DNA of 64,000 nt from Desulfobacterium sp. (GTDB lineage Bacteria; Desulfobacterota; Desulfobacteria; Desulfobacterales; Desulfobacteraceae). Location of the stretch: NCBI GenBank assembly GCA_030145245.1, contig JAQYWC010000043.1, forward strand, positions 1 through 64,000, given 5' to 3'. The notes below the pieces were generated by a model that saw only the letters and a list, made by a program, of their open reading frames with translations, had not been told where the DNA came from and did not search any database. The translations under genes and the position numbers were made by a program. Positions 1-8,331 of this stretch are shown here, piece by piece. The first letter of the stretch is position 1. Every line of letters starts with the position of its first letter.

Positions 1-109
1 TGACCCCAAGAGACTCGCTAAGCCTGACCCCATCGAAGCGAGCGAAGCAAATTAAAATCACGACGACCCAATCGAAACGCAATAACGACAATAAGCTAAG
101 CCTGACCCC
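1..109. repeat. REP-like repeat cluster upstream of selD
   Basis: The window opens inside a repeat. A copy of the element that ends in CTAAGCCTGACCCC lies at 18-31, a linker rich in GAAGCGAGCGAAGC follows at 32-88, and a full 21-base CAATAAGC...CTGACCCC unit is at 89-109. The same linker and unit recur at 9.7-9.9 kb and in part at 39.25-39.3 kb, so this is a dispersed family. It contains no gene of its own and ends 25 bases before the selD start. Confidence 0.85.
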
Positions 110-134
110 AATGAAAATACCCAATGGAGACTAT

Positions 135-1181
135 ATGAAAAGAACAAACGTTTGCTTGACCGAAAAAGTTAAGGCCGCAGGTTGAGGGGCCAAGATAGAT
201 CCGGGGGTCCTGGATCGCATTGTCAAAAATTTAAAGGTAAAAACACACCCTGACCTGATCGTGGGGCTTGAGAACAGTGATGATGCCGGCGTGTTCCGGC
301 TGAACGACACCACGGCCCTGATCCAGACCCTGGATTTTCTTACCCCGGTGACGGACTCCCCCTACGAGTTCGGCCAGATTGCAGCCGCCAATTCGTTGAG
401 CGATGTCTATGCCATGGGCGGCGCGCCCCTCACGGCCATGAACATTGTCTGCTTTCCGGAAAAAGACCTGGATGAAACCATCCTCCAGGAGACCCTCCAG
501 GGCGGCATCGACAAGATCCAGGAGGCAGGGGCGACCCTGGTGGGCGGTCACAGCGTGGATGATCCCGAGTTCAAGTACGGACTTTCGGTCACAGGCCTTG
601 TCCATCCGGACCGGGTGCTTGCCAACAAAGGGGCAAAGACGAGAGAGGTGCTTGTTCTGACAAAACCCGTGGGGGTCGGCATCCTTGCCACGGCCGTCAA
701 GGCAAAATTGGCAGCAGCGCCCCATATCAGGCTTCTGGTGGATACCATGGCCCAGCTTAACAAGACCGCCTGTAATATTCTCCTGGACTATTCCATCGGT
801 TCCTGCACCGACATCACGGGATTCGGCCTTGCCGGCCACCTCCTTGAAATGGCCAGGGGCTCGAAAAAGACCCTCCGCCTCTTTTCAGAAAAGGTGCCGG
901 TGCTTGAGGGTGCCAGGGAGTATGCCATGATGGGCATGGTGCCGGCCGGGGCCTATCGGAACAGAACGTTCTGTGGCAAAAACATCGATATCGCTACCGG
1001 AATCGATGCCATTACCCAGGACCTAATGTTCGACCCACAAACATCGGGTGGCTTGTTTTTTTCCATCGCAGCAAACGATGCAGAAGCATGTGTCCACCGG
1101 ATGAATGAGGAAGGAGTCGCGGCAGCCGTCGTAGGCGAGGTGGGCGCAGATCATACCTGTGGCGGGCTAATCGTCATATAA
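135..1181 (+). CDS. selD: Selenophosphate synthase SelD, selenocysteine-containing
   Basis: SelD makes selenophosphate from selenide and ATP, the selenium donor for Sec-tRNA. The reading frame runs 348 residues from ATG 135 (GGAGA four bases upstream) through an in-frame TGA at 183-185. That codon falls in the N-terminal loop KAAG-U-GAKI, exactly where other SelD proteins carry the catalytic Cys or Sec, followed by the usual Lys. Downstream are the conserved NSDDAGVF, the metal-binding DFLTPVTDSPYEFGQIAAAN region, GGHSVDDPE and DITGFGLAGHL. Full length matches the family only if the TGA is read as Sec; a caller that stops at TGA would start the gene wrongly at 261. It stands alone between repeats and the atp operon; selA and selB are not in the window. 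Confidence 0.95.
183..216 (+). promoter_or_regulatory. Sec UGA codon and candidate bacterial SECIS hairpin
   Basis: TGA 183-185 is followed by a possible hairpin: GATCC at 198-202 pairs with GGATC at 212-216 around a nine-base loop (203-211) that contains G-G-U. Distance from UGA to the apical loop is about 17 bases, within the range for bacterial SECIS elements that bind SelB. The stem is short, so the fold is inferred; the Sec codon itself is strongly supported by the protein alignment. Confidence 0.7.
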
Positions 1182-1267
1182 TTCATTTTTGACATTGACT
1201 TGATAGTAATGATGTGTTACTTCCACCACTATTATTGTGATGTCATTGAAAAGTTAAGAAGGGTAGT

Positions 1268-1486
1268 ATGAAAAAAGAGACTTCAAAGAACATTAAGGAG
1301 CTCGCTTACTACAGCAGCCTCGGACTTACGGTTGCCATTTCGATTTTTATCGGTCTTTTCTTCGGCGTCTGGCTTGATGGTAAATTTGAGACATCCCCTG
1401 TTCTGACCTTTGTGTTCCTTGGTTTTGGAATAGCAGCAGGATTCACGAATCTGGTCAGGGCAGCTAAACGGAGCAGGAAGCTTTAG
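1268..1486 (+). CDS. atpZ: AtpZ/AtpI-family F0 accessory protein
   Basis: A 72-residue membrane protein with two predicted transmembrane helices (about residues 15-36 and 44-64) joined by the short GVWLDGKFETSP loop typical of AtpZ. Family members are encoded at the head of atp operons and are proposed to help c-ring assembly or Mg2+/Ca2+ movement; that role is not visible from sequence. It starts at ATG 1268 after AAGAAGGG and ends four bases before the next gene, so it is co-transcribed with atpI, atpB and atpE. Confidence 0.8.
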   Translation: MKKETSKNIKELAYYSSLGLTVAISIFIGLFFGVWLDGKFETSPVLTFVFLGFGIAAGFTNLVRAAKRSRKL

Positions 1487-1490
1487 AGAC

Positions 1491-1895
1491 ATGAACATTC
1501 AACAGCGCATGATACGATTCATAACCAGATCCAACTGGTACATTTTCTGCGTGATTACGCTGCTCGGTTTCATCAACATGCCCAGGCAATTTGCCCTGGG
1601 AATCCTCTGCGGAGGCCTCATCGTTACCCTCAATTTCCACGCCCTTGAGCACACCCTCAAGCGGGCATTCAAGAACAGTTCGCAGATTGTAGCGGCTGGC
1701 GGTTCCATCCTCCGCGGAGTAGTATTTAAATACTACATTCGATTTTTATTAAGTGGGGTAATGTTATTCCTGCTTATTTCAAGAAATATTGTCGATCCGT
1801 TGGGCCTCATTGCAGGTCTTTCGGTTGTGGTTGCAAGCTTTTTTGCCGCAACGACGCTTGAATTAACAAGACTTATTATTAAGGAGGCTGTGTAA
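1491..1895 (+). CDS. atpI: ATP synthase subunit I (AtpI)
   Basis: A 134-residue protein with four hydrophobic segments (about residues 17-32, 37-52, 73-95 and 101-125), the size and layout of ATP synthase I family proteins that assist assembly of the c ring. Its stop codon TAA (1893-1895) abuts the GTG start of atpB, and the AAGGAGG that serves atpB lies inside its last codons, indicating tight translational coupling. Sequence conservation in this family is weak, so the call rests mostly on position and topology. Confidence 0.8.
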   Translation: MNIQQRMIRFITRSNWYIFCVITLLGFINMPRQFALGILCGGLIVTLNFHALEHTLKRAFKNSSQIVAAGGSILRGVVFKYYIRFLLSGVMLFLLISRNIVDPLGLIAGLSVVVASFFAATTLELTRLIIKEAV

Positions 1896-2585
1896 GTGGA
1901 ACATCCATATCTATTCTTTGTAAAACTGTTTGAAGCAATCGGATTGGGGCATTTTGCCCACAGTAATGTCCATGTGATTTATATGTGGGTTGTCATGGCA
2001 ATCCTCATCTTCTTTGGATGGCTTGCAGGAAAAAATGTTGAGCTTGTTCCTGGTCCGGTACAGAACGTGTTTGAAGTCCTGATCTCAGGCCTTGAAGAGT
2101 TTATGGTGGGTGTTAGCGGCGAAGAGGGCCGTTGGCTCTTCCCCCTTGTGGCATCGATCTTCCTGTTTGTCTTCATCGGCAACCTAATCGGATTGGTTCC
2201 AGGGTTCTTCCCCCCTACAGCTAACCTCAACACAACAGCGGCCCTTGCCCTGATTGTGTTTGTCTTCACCCACGTGATCGGTGTTAAATACCACGGTGCA
2301 AAATACTACAAGCACTTCCTGGGCCCTGTATGGTGGATGGTACCCCTCATCCTTCCCATTGAGCTCATCGGTCACTTTGCCAGGGTTCTCTCCCTCTCCT
2401 TTCGTCTCTTCGGAAACATGATGGGACATGAGCTGGTACTCGGAATCCTGTTCGCACTTGCAGGTGCCTTTTTTGCTCCCTTGCCTATCATGGCACTCGG
2501 CATCTTTGTAGCCCTTGTTCAGGCATTTGTGTTCTTCCTGCTCTCCGTCATGTACTTCACCGGAGCCATGGAGCACGCACACTGA
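1896..2585 (+). CDS. atpB: F0F1 ATP synthase subunit a
   Basis: Subunit a forms the ion half-channels of F0 and carries the essential arginine facing the c ring. This 229-residue protein starts with GTG at 1896, directly after the atpI stop, with AAGGAGG nine bases upstream. The hallmark SLSFRLFGNMMGHE (about residues 167-180) contains that arginine, and several membrane helices are evident. No F1 genes or atpF/H follow; only atpE does, so the F1 subunits must lie elsewhere. Split F0 and F1 operons are known in deltaproteobacteria. Confidence 0.95.
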   Translation: MEHPYLFFVKLFEAIGLGHFAHSNVHVIYMWVVMAILIFFGWLAGKNVELVPGPVQNVFEVLISGLEEFMVGVSGEEGRWLFPLVASIFLFVFIGNLIGLVPGFFPPTANLNTTAALALIVFVFTHVIGVKYHGAKYYKHFLGPVWWMVPLILPIELIGHFARVLSLSFRLFGNMMGHELVLGILFALAGAFFAPLPIMALGIFVALVQAFVFFLLSVMYFTGAMEHAH

Positions 2586-2597
2586 TTTAGAACTTAT

Positions 2598-2625
2598 AAG
2601 CTGTCGACAATGGTGCCGACAGCTT
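2598..2625 (+). promoter_or_regulatory. Intercistronic stem-loop between atpB and atpE
   Basis: AAGCTGTCG (2598-2606) and CGACAGCTT (2617-2625) form a perfect nine-base-pair stem around a ten-base loop. No U-tract follows, so it is not a typical terminator. Its position 70 bases before atpE suggests an RNA-processing or stability element that could raise c-subunit output relative to subunit a; that role is inferred. Confidence 0.6.
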
Positions 2626-2696
2626 GCACCATAGTTATGCGGGGACCGGAAGAAGCCGCAATAACAATAATATCTTAACGTTAGAGGAGAAAAAAA

Positions 2697-2966
2697 ATGG
2701 AATTTTTTACCGCATGTGTATGGGCAGCAGGTATCGCAATCGGAATCGCAGCACTTGGTTGTGGTCTTGGTCAGGGAATGGGTCTCTCCGGAGCCGTTCA
2801 GGGTATCGCACGTAATCCTGAGTCTTCAGGAAAGGTAACAGTTACCCTTCTTATTGGTCTTGCCATGATCGAGTCTCTCTGTATCTACGCTCTCGTTGTT
2901 GCCCTTATTCTCATCTACGCACACCCCCAGGCTGCTGAGTTCGCTAAGATGGCCATTGGTCACTAA
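2697..2966 (+). CDS. atpE: F0F1 ATP synthase subunit c
   Basis: An 89-residue two-helix hairpin protein that forms the rotor ring. Helix 1 has GLGQG with Gln26; the polar loop is ARNPE; helix 2 has the ion-binding Glu59 in [15 protein letters not shown]. Gln26, Glu59, Ser60 and Tyr64 correspond to ligands of the Na+ site described for Ilyobacter c rings (Gln, Glu, Ser, Tyr), but the neighbouring Thr is Leu here. Related delta c subunits of unknown ion preference look similar, so Na+ use is only possible. The start at ATG 2697 follows GAGGAGA. The gene is last in the operon and is followed by a terminator. Confidence 0.95.
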   Translation: MEFFTACVWAAGIAIGIAALGCGLGQGMGLSGAVQGIARNPESSGKVTVTLLIGLAMIESLCIYALVVALILIYAHPQAAEFAKMAIGH

Positions 2967-2996
2967 GCACCAGCCTTAGATAGAAGCAATACCAGA

Positions 2997-3026
2997 GGGA
3001 GTCAACCACCGGTTGACTCCCTTTTT
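2997..3026 (+). terminator. Rho-independent terminator of the atp F0 operon
   Basis: GGGAGTCAACC (2997-3007) pairs perfectly with GGTTGACTCCC (3011-3021) over a three-base loop, followed by five T residues. It begins 30 bases after the atpE stop. Confidence 0.93.
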
Positions 3027-3101
3027 GGTTTTCAGGGTCAGGGACCAGGGGGTGAGTTAAACCTTTCCTGATTCCTCAGCCCCCCTCCTCCCTGTTCAAC
3101 C

Positions 3102-4664
3102 TCAGGAGATCTCCCTGAGTTTGACTTTCAGAATCTTTCCGGACCCGGTTTTGGGCAGCTCCTTCACAAACACCACTTTTTTGGGTGCCTTGAACCTGGC
3201 CAGGCGTTCCCTGCAGTGGTCTATCAGCTGCTGTTCCACTACCTCAGCCCGTTCCCGCAGCACCACCACGGCCTTGGGCACCTCTCCCCAGCGCTCGTCC
3301 GCCATGGCAATGACGGCGCACTCCAGAACATCGGGATGGGTGTAGATTGCATTTTCCACCTCCACGGAGCCGATGTTTTCTCCGCCTGAAATGATGATAT
3401 CCTTTGCCCTGTCAACAATGAGTACATACCCCTGGGAATCCACGCAGGCAAGGTCACCCGTATGAAAATAGCCGTTCCGGATCGCGTTTTCCGTCTCTTC
3501 CGGCATCTCCCAGTACCCTTTCATCACATTGTCGCCCCTGACGATGATCTCTCCCACGCTTGCGCTGTCCCAGGGAACATCTTCGCCGCTGGCGTCAACC
3601 ACCCTCAGATCCACCCCGGTCACCTCAAGACCGGTCCGGGTGATGAACCCCAGTCGCTCCGAAAGAGACCGGTCCGCCAGGGTGGATTTCAGGTTCCCAA
3701 CCGTGAGAAGGGGGGTTGTTTCAGTGAGCCCGTAACCCGAGAGATACCGGCACCCCAGTTTTTCCATCATCCGTTCGGCATTGGCCGGAGACATGGGCGC
3801 CCCACCGACCATGATCCATTCAAGGGCCGAAAGATCGTACCGGTCGATCCCGGGCAGATCCAGAAGAAAATTGATCATGGTCGGCACCATCATGGCCGCC
3901 ACCACCCTCTCCTTCTCCATTGTGGCAAGCACCTCGTCCGGCACAAAATTCCGCTGCATCACATGGCATCCCCCCTGATAGGTGACGGACCAGATGAAAA
4001 ATGCGTCTGCCAGATGAAACAGGGGGGCGATGTGGTGCCAGGTGGTGGCATCATCGATCTTAAAGCTGATGATGGTGGTCAGGGCGTTGGCGTAGATGTT
4101 CCTGTGGGTCAGCTCAACCCCCTTGGGCCGGCCCGTGGTGCCGCTTGTGTAGTAGAGGTTGAGGGTGGCGTTCTCATCATCGATATCAACGGCGGTATCT
4201 TCCGGACTCGCCGCCTCCATGAGCCCTTCATAGGTGTGGGTGATCCAGGGATCGGAGACCTCCCCATCGGCAATCACCCAATGGTTCACCGTTGAGACCC
4301 GGTGGCGCACCCGCTCCATCATGGGCTTGAAATCCTGGTGAAAGATCACGGCCTCCGCCCTGGAATTTTCAAGGATATGGACATACTCCTCCTCGGAGAG
4401 CCGGATGTTCAACGGCGAGAGAATTCGCCCGGACCGGGCCCCGCCGAAATAGAGTTCCATGTAGCGGTAGGTGTTGTAATCCACCACGGCGATCCGGGCA
4501 TTGGATGAAAGCTTGAGATCCTGGATGGCATTGACCACCCGGTTAACCCGCTGCTGAACCTCCCTGTAGGTCAAACGGATATTCCCGTCCACAACTGCGG
4601 TCTTGTCGGCATAGAGCTTGACTGCTCTCCTGAGGATACGGGCAGGCGTCATGGGTACTTGCAT
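3102..4664 (-). CDS. Long-chain/medium-chain acyl-CoA ligase (AMP-forming)
   Basis: A 520-residue member of the ANL superfamily that activates a carboxylic acid with ATP to an acyl-adenylate and then to the CoA thioester. The ATP/AMP motif YTSGTTGRPKGVELTHRN lies near residues 171-188. GYGLTETTP, the hinge-region YFHTGDLACVD, DRAKDIIISGGENIGS and a C-terminal PKTGSGKILK with the catalytic lysine are all present. Length is normal for fatty-acyl-CoA synthetases; the acid substrate cannot be read from sequence. It starts at the minus-strand ATG ending at 4664 with GGAGAC upstream. It stands alone, convergent with atpE and divergent from the thi operon. Confidence 0.85.
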   Translation of the reverse strand: MQVPMTPARILRRAVKLYADKTAVVDGNIRLTYREVQQRVNRVVNAIQDLKLSSNARIAVVDYNTYRYMELYFGGARSGRILSPLNIRLSEEEYVHILENSRAEAVIFHQDFKPMMERVRHRVSTVNHWVIADGEVSDPWITHTYEGLMEAASPEDTAVDIDDENATLNLYYTSGTTGRPKGVELTHRNIYANALTTIISFKIDDATTWHHIAPLFHLADAFFIWSVTYQGGCHVMQRNFVPDEVLATMEKERVVAAMMVPTMINFLLDLPGIDRYDLSALEWIMVGGAPMSPANAERMMEKLGCRYLSGYGLTETTPLLTVGNLKSTLADRSLSERLGFITRTGLEVTGVDLRVVDASGEDVPWDSASVGEIIVRGDNVMKGYWEMPEETENAIRNGYFHTGDLACVDSQGYVLIVDRAKDIIISGGENIGSVEVENAIYTHPDVLECAVIAMADERWGEVPKAVVVLRERAEVVEQQLIDHCRERLARFKAPKKVVFVKELPKTGSGKILKVKLREIS

Positions 4665-4801
4665 AAATGTCTCCTTTTACGGTTTATTTTGCGATATGGC
4701 GCTGCTGAAAATGGGAAGGACTGTTGTTTAGTACAATAACACTTTCGCCCATTTGTCAATTTCTAAATCAGCCGGGTTGAGGGAATAATATTATTTTTTC
4801 A

Positions 4802-4830
4802 TTGACAATCGGAATTTATTTTCCCATACT
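4802..4830 (+). promoter_or_regulatory. Sigma-70-type promoter of the thiSGHFEC operon
   Basis: TTGACA at 4802-4807 and CATACT at 4825-4830 are spaced by 17 bases. The pair sits about 20 bases before the TPP riboswitch, where its promoter would be expected. Confidence 0.6.
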
Positions 4831-4847
4831 CCCGGAACATTTTGGAT

Positions 4848-4930
4848 TTGCTAGGGGAGCTGAAAAGCTGAGAAGGAATAAAAACCTGACCCTTGGAACC
4901 TGACACGGTTAATACCGGCGTAGGAAAGCG
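4848..4930 (+). promoter_or_regulatory. TPP riboswitch (THI box) of the thiS operon
   Basis: The conserved TPP aptamer segments are present in order: AGCTGAGAAGG, ACCCTTGGAACCTGA, then GGTTAATACCGGCGTAGGAAA. It precedes thiS by about 120 bases. No clear terminator hairpin is seen after it; GTTCC (5022-5026) could pair with GGAAC (5044-5048) over the thiS ribosome-binding site, suggesting control of translation initiation, but that stem is only five pairs. Confidence 0.95.
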
Positions 4931-5053
4931 GATATCACACCTCAAGTGCACTCTTTTTATCGAGAGTTCCACTCAATTCAGACCACCTGACTCCGTTTTA
5001 AACCACACACAACTGTCACAGGTTCCGATTGTTACCAACAAGAGGAACAAAAC

Positions 5054-5251
5054 ATGGAAATCAAAATCAATGGGGAGATTCTCACCCTCTCACCTTCCAC
5101 CCTCATGGACCTTGTTCGCCACAGGGGCCTCGATCCCGGGTCTGTTGTCATGGAGCACAATCTCAAGGTCATTGACCAGGCTGCCTGGGAAACGACCCAA
5201 ATCAACCATGGAGATACAATTGAACTGTTAAGTTTTGTGGGAGGCGGATGA
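5054..5251 (+). CDS. thiS: Sulfur carrier protein ThiS
   Basis: ThiS is the small ubiquitin-like carrier whose C-terminal thiocarboxylate gives sulfur to the thiazole ring. This 65-residue protein starts at ATG 5054 after AGAGGAAC and ends in the required Gly-Gly motif, here FVGGG with an extra glycine. The stop is directly followed by the ATG of thiG. It is the first gene behind the TPP riboswitch. Confidence 0.95.
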   Translation: MEIKINGEILTLSPSTLMDLVRHRGLDPGSVVMEHNLKVIDQAAWETTQINHGDTIELLSFVGGG

Positions 5252-6028
5252 ATGGAAACAAGTGATAAACTGATACTCGGCAAGAGGGAATTTTCAAGCA
5301 GGCTGTTAACCGGAACCGGCAAGTTTGCCTCAAACGAGCTGATCCCCCCCATGCTCGAAGCATCGGGTTCCGAGATCATCACCGTGGCGCTCCGGCGCAT
5401 TGACCAGGGGGCCGGGGATGACAACATCCTCAAGCACATCCCCAAACAAACCACCCTTCTACCCAACACCTCCGGGGCAAGGACCGCTGAAGAGGCCGTT
5501 CGCATCGCAAGGATCGCCCGCCAGGCAGGATGCGGTGATTTCATCAAGATCGAAGTGATCACGGACATGCGGTATCTCATGCCCGACAACCAGGAGACAT
5601 TAAAGGCCACCCAAATCCTTGTGCAGGAAGGGTTTATCGTGCTGCCCTATGTCATGCCCGATCTCACCCTGTCATACCGGCTCCAGGATGCAGGCGCAGC
5701 CGCCGTCATGCCCCTTGGCTCACCCATCGGATCCAACCAGGGGATCCTGACACGGCCCATCATCGAACTCATCATCGACAGCATTGAGATTCCCGTAATC
5801 GTCGATGCCGGGATCGGCAAACCCTCCCAGGCGGCCGAAGCCATGGAGATGGGCGCCGATGCGGTTCTGGTAAATACGGCCATCGCCACCAGCGAAGACC
5901 CGGTTACGGCAGGCGCTGCATTTTCAATGGCAGTCAAGGCCGGAAGAATGGCATACAGAACCGAGATGGGTCCGGAGAGCATTCAGGCGAATGCCTCCTC
6001 CCCCCTGACCGGGTTCCTGAGGGGTTAA
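5252..6028 (+). CDS. thiG: Thiazole synthase ThiG
   Basis: ThiG condenses deoxyxylulose 5-phosphate, ThiS-thiocarboxylate and dehydroglycine into the thiazole phosphate. The 258-residue TIM-barrel protein contains the family motifs [23 protein letters not shown] with the imine-forming lysine, and [13 protein letters not shown] followed by VDAGIGKPS. The C-terminal phosphate-binding part [13 protein letters not shown] is intact. It starts directly at the thiS stop and ends two bases before thiH. Confidence 0.97.
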   Translation: METSDKLILGKREFSSRLLTGTGKFASNELIPPMLEASGSEIITVALRRIDQGAGDDNILKHIPKQTTLLPNTSGARTAEEAVRIARIARQAGCGDFIKIEVITDMRYLMPDNQETLKATQILVQEGFIVLPYVMPDLTLSYRLQDAGAAAVMPLGSPIGSNQGILTRPIIELIIDSIEIPVIVDAGIGKPSQAAEAMEMGADAVLVNTAIATSEDPVTAGAAFSMAVKAGRMAYRTEMGPESIQANASSPLTGFLRG

Positions 6029-6030
6029 CC

Positions 6031-7137
6031 ATGTCGTTTTTAAACACCATTGAGGAGTTTGAAGGGTTTGATTTCCAGGGCCACTTCAATGCCGTGACAG
6101 ACCAGGATGTTCGGGCAGCCCTCTCCAAAGAGCGTTTGACCCAAAAGGACTTTTTGGCCCTCCTGTCCGAACGGGCAGCGCCCCATCTCGAAACCATGGC
6201 GTCAAAGGCAAGGAAACTCACCCTCCAGCACTTTGGCCGGACCATGGGGCTCTATGCCCCCATCTACATCTCGGACTTTTGCTCCAACCACTGTATTTAC
6301 TGCGGTTTCAACTCAACCAACAGTTTCAAGAGAAGCAAACTCACCCTTGCCGAGGTGGATACCGAGGCAAGGCTCCTTTCAGAGACCGGCATCCGCCACG
6401 TCATCCTCCTCACCGGAGAGGCACCGGCCAAGACGCCCCTGGACTACCTTGAGGAGTCGGTCAGGGTGATGAGAAAATACTTCTCATCTGTCTCCCTTGA
6501 GATATTCCCCATGGATGAGGCCGAGTATGGGGTGCTGAACAAGGCTGGCGCCGATTCCCTCACCGTCTACCAGGAGACCTATGACAGGGATATCTACAAA
6601 CAGGTCCACCTGGCCGGCAAAAAAAGAGACTATGAGTGGCGTTTGCTCGCCCCGGAACGGGGCGCCAGGGCCGGATTCAGATCCGTCAACATCGGGGCCT
6701 TGTACGGGCTTGGCCAGATCTGCCAGGAGGCCTTTTACTCAGGCCTCCATGCCCGGTTCCTGGAACACCACTACCCCAATGTGGAGGTCGGTCTCTCCAT
6801 TCCACGAATGAGAAAGGCCGAAGGGGCCATCGATCCCAGAAACATCCTGGACGACCTGCGGTTTGTGCAGTTCATGACCGCCTTCAGGCTCTTTCTGCCC
6901 AAGGTGGGCATCAGCATCTCCACAAGGGAGGCCCCGGAATTCAGGGACAAGCTGGTACACCTGGGCATCACCCGGCTTTCGGCCGGATGTAAGACCGACG
7001 TGGGCGGGTACGCCAAAGAAACCGACACGGACACGGCCCAGTTCCAGATTTCGGATGAAAGAAGCGTTGACCAGGTGGTGGCCATGATCAGGAACAACGG
7101 CTACCAGCCCGTGTTCAAGGATTGGGACCGGATTTAA
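6031..7137 (+). CDS. thiH: 2-iminoacetate synthase ThiH (radical SAM)
   Basis: ThiH cleaves tyrosine by radical SAM chemistry to dehydroglycine for ThiG, the oxygen-independent route. This 368-residue protein has the cluster motif CSNHCIYCG (CX3CX2C) near residues 87-95, and the usual GLSIPRMRKAEG and SISTREAPEFRD segments. It follows thiG by two bases and precedes thiF by ten. Use of ThiH rather than ThiO fits an anaerobe. Confidence 0.96.
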   Translation: MSFLNTIEEFEGFDFQGHFNAVTDQDVRAALSKERLTQKDFLALLSERAAPHLETMASKARKLTLQHFGRTMGLYAPIYISDFCSNHCIYCGFNSTNSFKRSKLTLAEVDTEARLLSETGIRHVILLTGEAPAKTPLDYLEESVRVMRKYFSSVSLEIFPMDEAEYGVLNKAGADSLTVYQETYDRDIYKQVHLAGKKRDYEWRLLAPERGARAGFRSVNIGALYGLGQICQEAFYSGLHARFLEHHYPNVEVGLSIPRMRKAEGAIDPRNILDDLRFVQFMTAFRLFLPKVGISISTREAPEFRDKLVHLGITRLSAGCKTDVGGYAKETDTDTAQFQISDERSVDQVVAMIRNNGYQPVFKDWDRI

Positions 7138-7147
7138 GGAGACGGTG

Positions 7148-7693
7148 ATGGAGAGAAAAATCGGCATCGCCGGACTCGGGGGCATCGGATCAAGGGTGGC
7201 GGAACTCCTGGTGCGATCCGGGGAACAACGACTCAAGCTGATCGATTTCGACAGGGTGGAGCGATCCAACCTCAACCGGCAGTTTTACTTTGATCACCAG
7301 ACCGGCGGGCTCAAGACCGAGATGCTCAAAAAGAATCTCCAAGGAATCCGGCCCCGGGTGGAGATCGAAACCGTGAACCAAAAGATCGACAAGGAAAACA
7401 TCCGCGCCCTCTTTTCCGACTGCACCGTCATTGTGGAGGGGTTTGACCGGAAGGAGAACAAAAAGATGCTGGTCGAGGCCTTTGCCAGGACTGACAAGCA
7501 AGTGGTTTCCGCCTCGGGCATTGCCGGATCCTGCCTTGACGCCATTGGTCAGAAACAGATGGGCAATTGCACCATTGTGGGGGATTTTTCAACGGATGAG
7601 GCGGACAGCCGCCTGTTTCCCCCCAAGGTACTTGTGGTGGCCGCCATGATGGCCGGCATTGCCTTAAACACAACAGAGGAAGAGGGTTCATGA
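7148..7693 (+). CDS. thiF: ThiS adenylyltransferase ThiF (short form)
   Basis: ThiF adenylates the C-terminus of ThiS so it can accept sulfur. The 181-residue protein has the nucleotide-binding GLGGIGS near the N-terminus, then DFDRVERSNLNRQFY, which carries the E1-family residues that contact ATP. It is a short ThiF variant that lacks the C-terminal zinc-binding Cys pairs of E. coli ThiF. GTG 7145 is in frame, but ATG 7148 is better spaced from AAGGAG (7136-7141). Its TGA overlaps the thiE ATG (ATGA). Confidence 0.9.
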   Translation: MERKIGIAGLGGIGSRVAELLVRSGEQRLKLIDFDRVERSNLNRQFYFDHQTGGLKTEMLKKNLQGIRPRVEIETVNQKIDKENIRALFSDCTVIVEGFDRKENKKMLVEAFARTDKQVVSASGIAGSCLDAIGQKQMGNCTIVGDFSTDEADSRLFPPKVLVVAAMMAGIALNTTEEEGS

Positions 7694-8331
7694 AACCAAT
7701 ATTAAACCCGGGAATCTACGGAATCCTGGCAGAGAAATTTTCCAGGGGACGGTCCAATGTCGAGGTGGCGGCAGAAATGGTAAAAGCCGGCATTACCACC
7801 CTCCAGTACCGGGAAAAACCCGCATCAAAGAGCATGGGCGAGATGTATGAGGAGTGCGTTGCCATCCGGAAGATCACCCTGGAGGCAGGGGTCACATTCA
7901 TCGTGAACGACCATGCCGACCTGGCCCTGATGGTGAAAGCAGACGGCATCCACACGGGCCAGGACGACCTCCCCCTCAGGGAGCTCAGAAAACTTGTGGG
8001 GCCCATGATCATCGGCCGCTCCACCCACTCCCCGGACCAGGCACAAAAAGCTGTCCTGGACGGAGCCGACTACATCGGGGTCGGCCCGATTTTCACCACC
8101 CAGACCAAGGAAAATGTCTGTGATGCAGTGGGGCTTACCTACCTGGACCATGTTGTGGCTAACATCAGTATCCCCTTTGTGGCCATCGGCGGCATCAAGG
8201 ACCATAACCTGGGTGAGGTGGTGAGCCACGGAGCCAAAACCGTTTGCCTTGTCACAGAGATCGTCGGCGCCGATGATATCCAGGGAACCATCAAAAGACT
8301 TCAAACAATTTATAAGGAAAAAATAAAATGA
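7690..8331 (+). CDS. thiE: Thiamine phosphate synthase ThiE (first copy)
   Basis: ThiE joins HMP pyrophosphate and thiazole phosphate into thiamine phosphate. This 213-residue TIM barrel shows TLQYREK, FIVNDHADLAL, DGIHTGQDDLPL, IGRSTHS, ADYIGVGPIFTTQTK and VAIGGI, all typical of the family. It overlaps thiF by four bases and thiC by four bases (both ATGA). A second ThiE is encoded on the other strand at 10709-11332; this copy belongs to the de novo operon. Confidence 0.95.
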   Translation: MKPILNPGIYGILAEKFSRGRSNVEVAAEMVKAGITTLQYREKPASKSMGEMYEECVAIRKITLEAGVTFIVNDHADLALMVKADGIHTGQDDLPLRELRKLVGPMIIGRSTHSPDQAQKAVLDGADYIGVGPIFTTQTKENVCDAVGLTYLDHVVANISIPFVAIGGIKDHNLGEVVSHGAKTVCLVTEIVGADDIQGTIKRLQTIYKEKIK

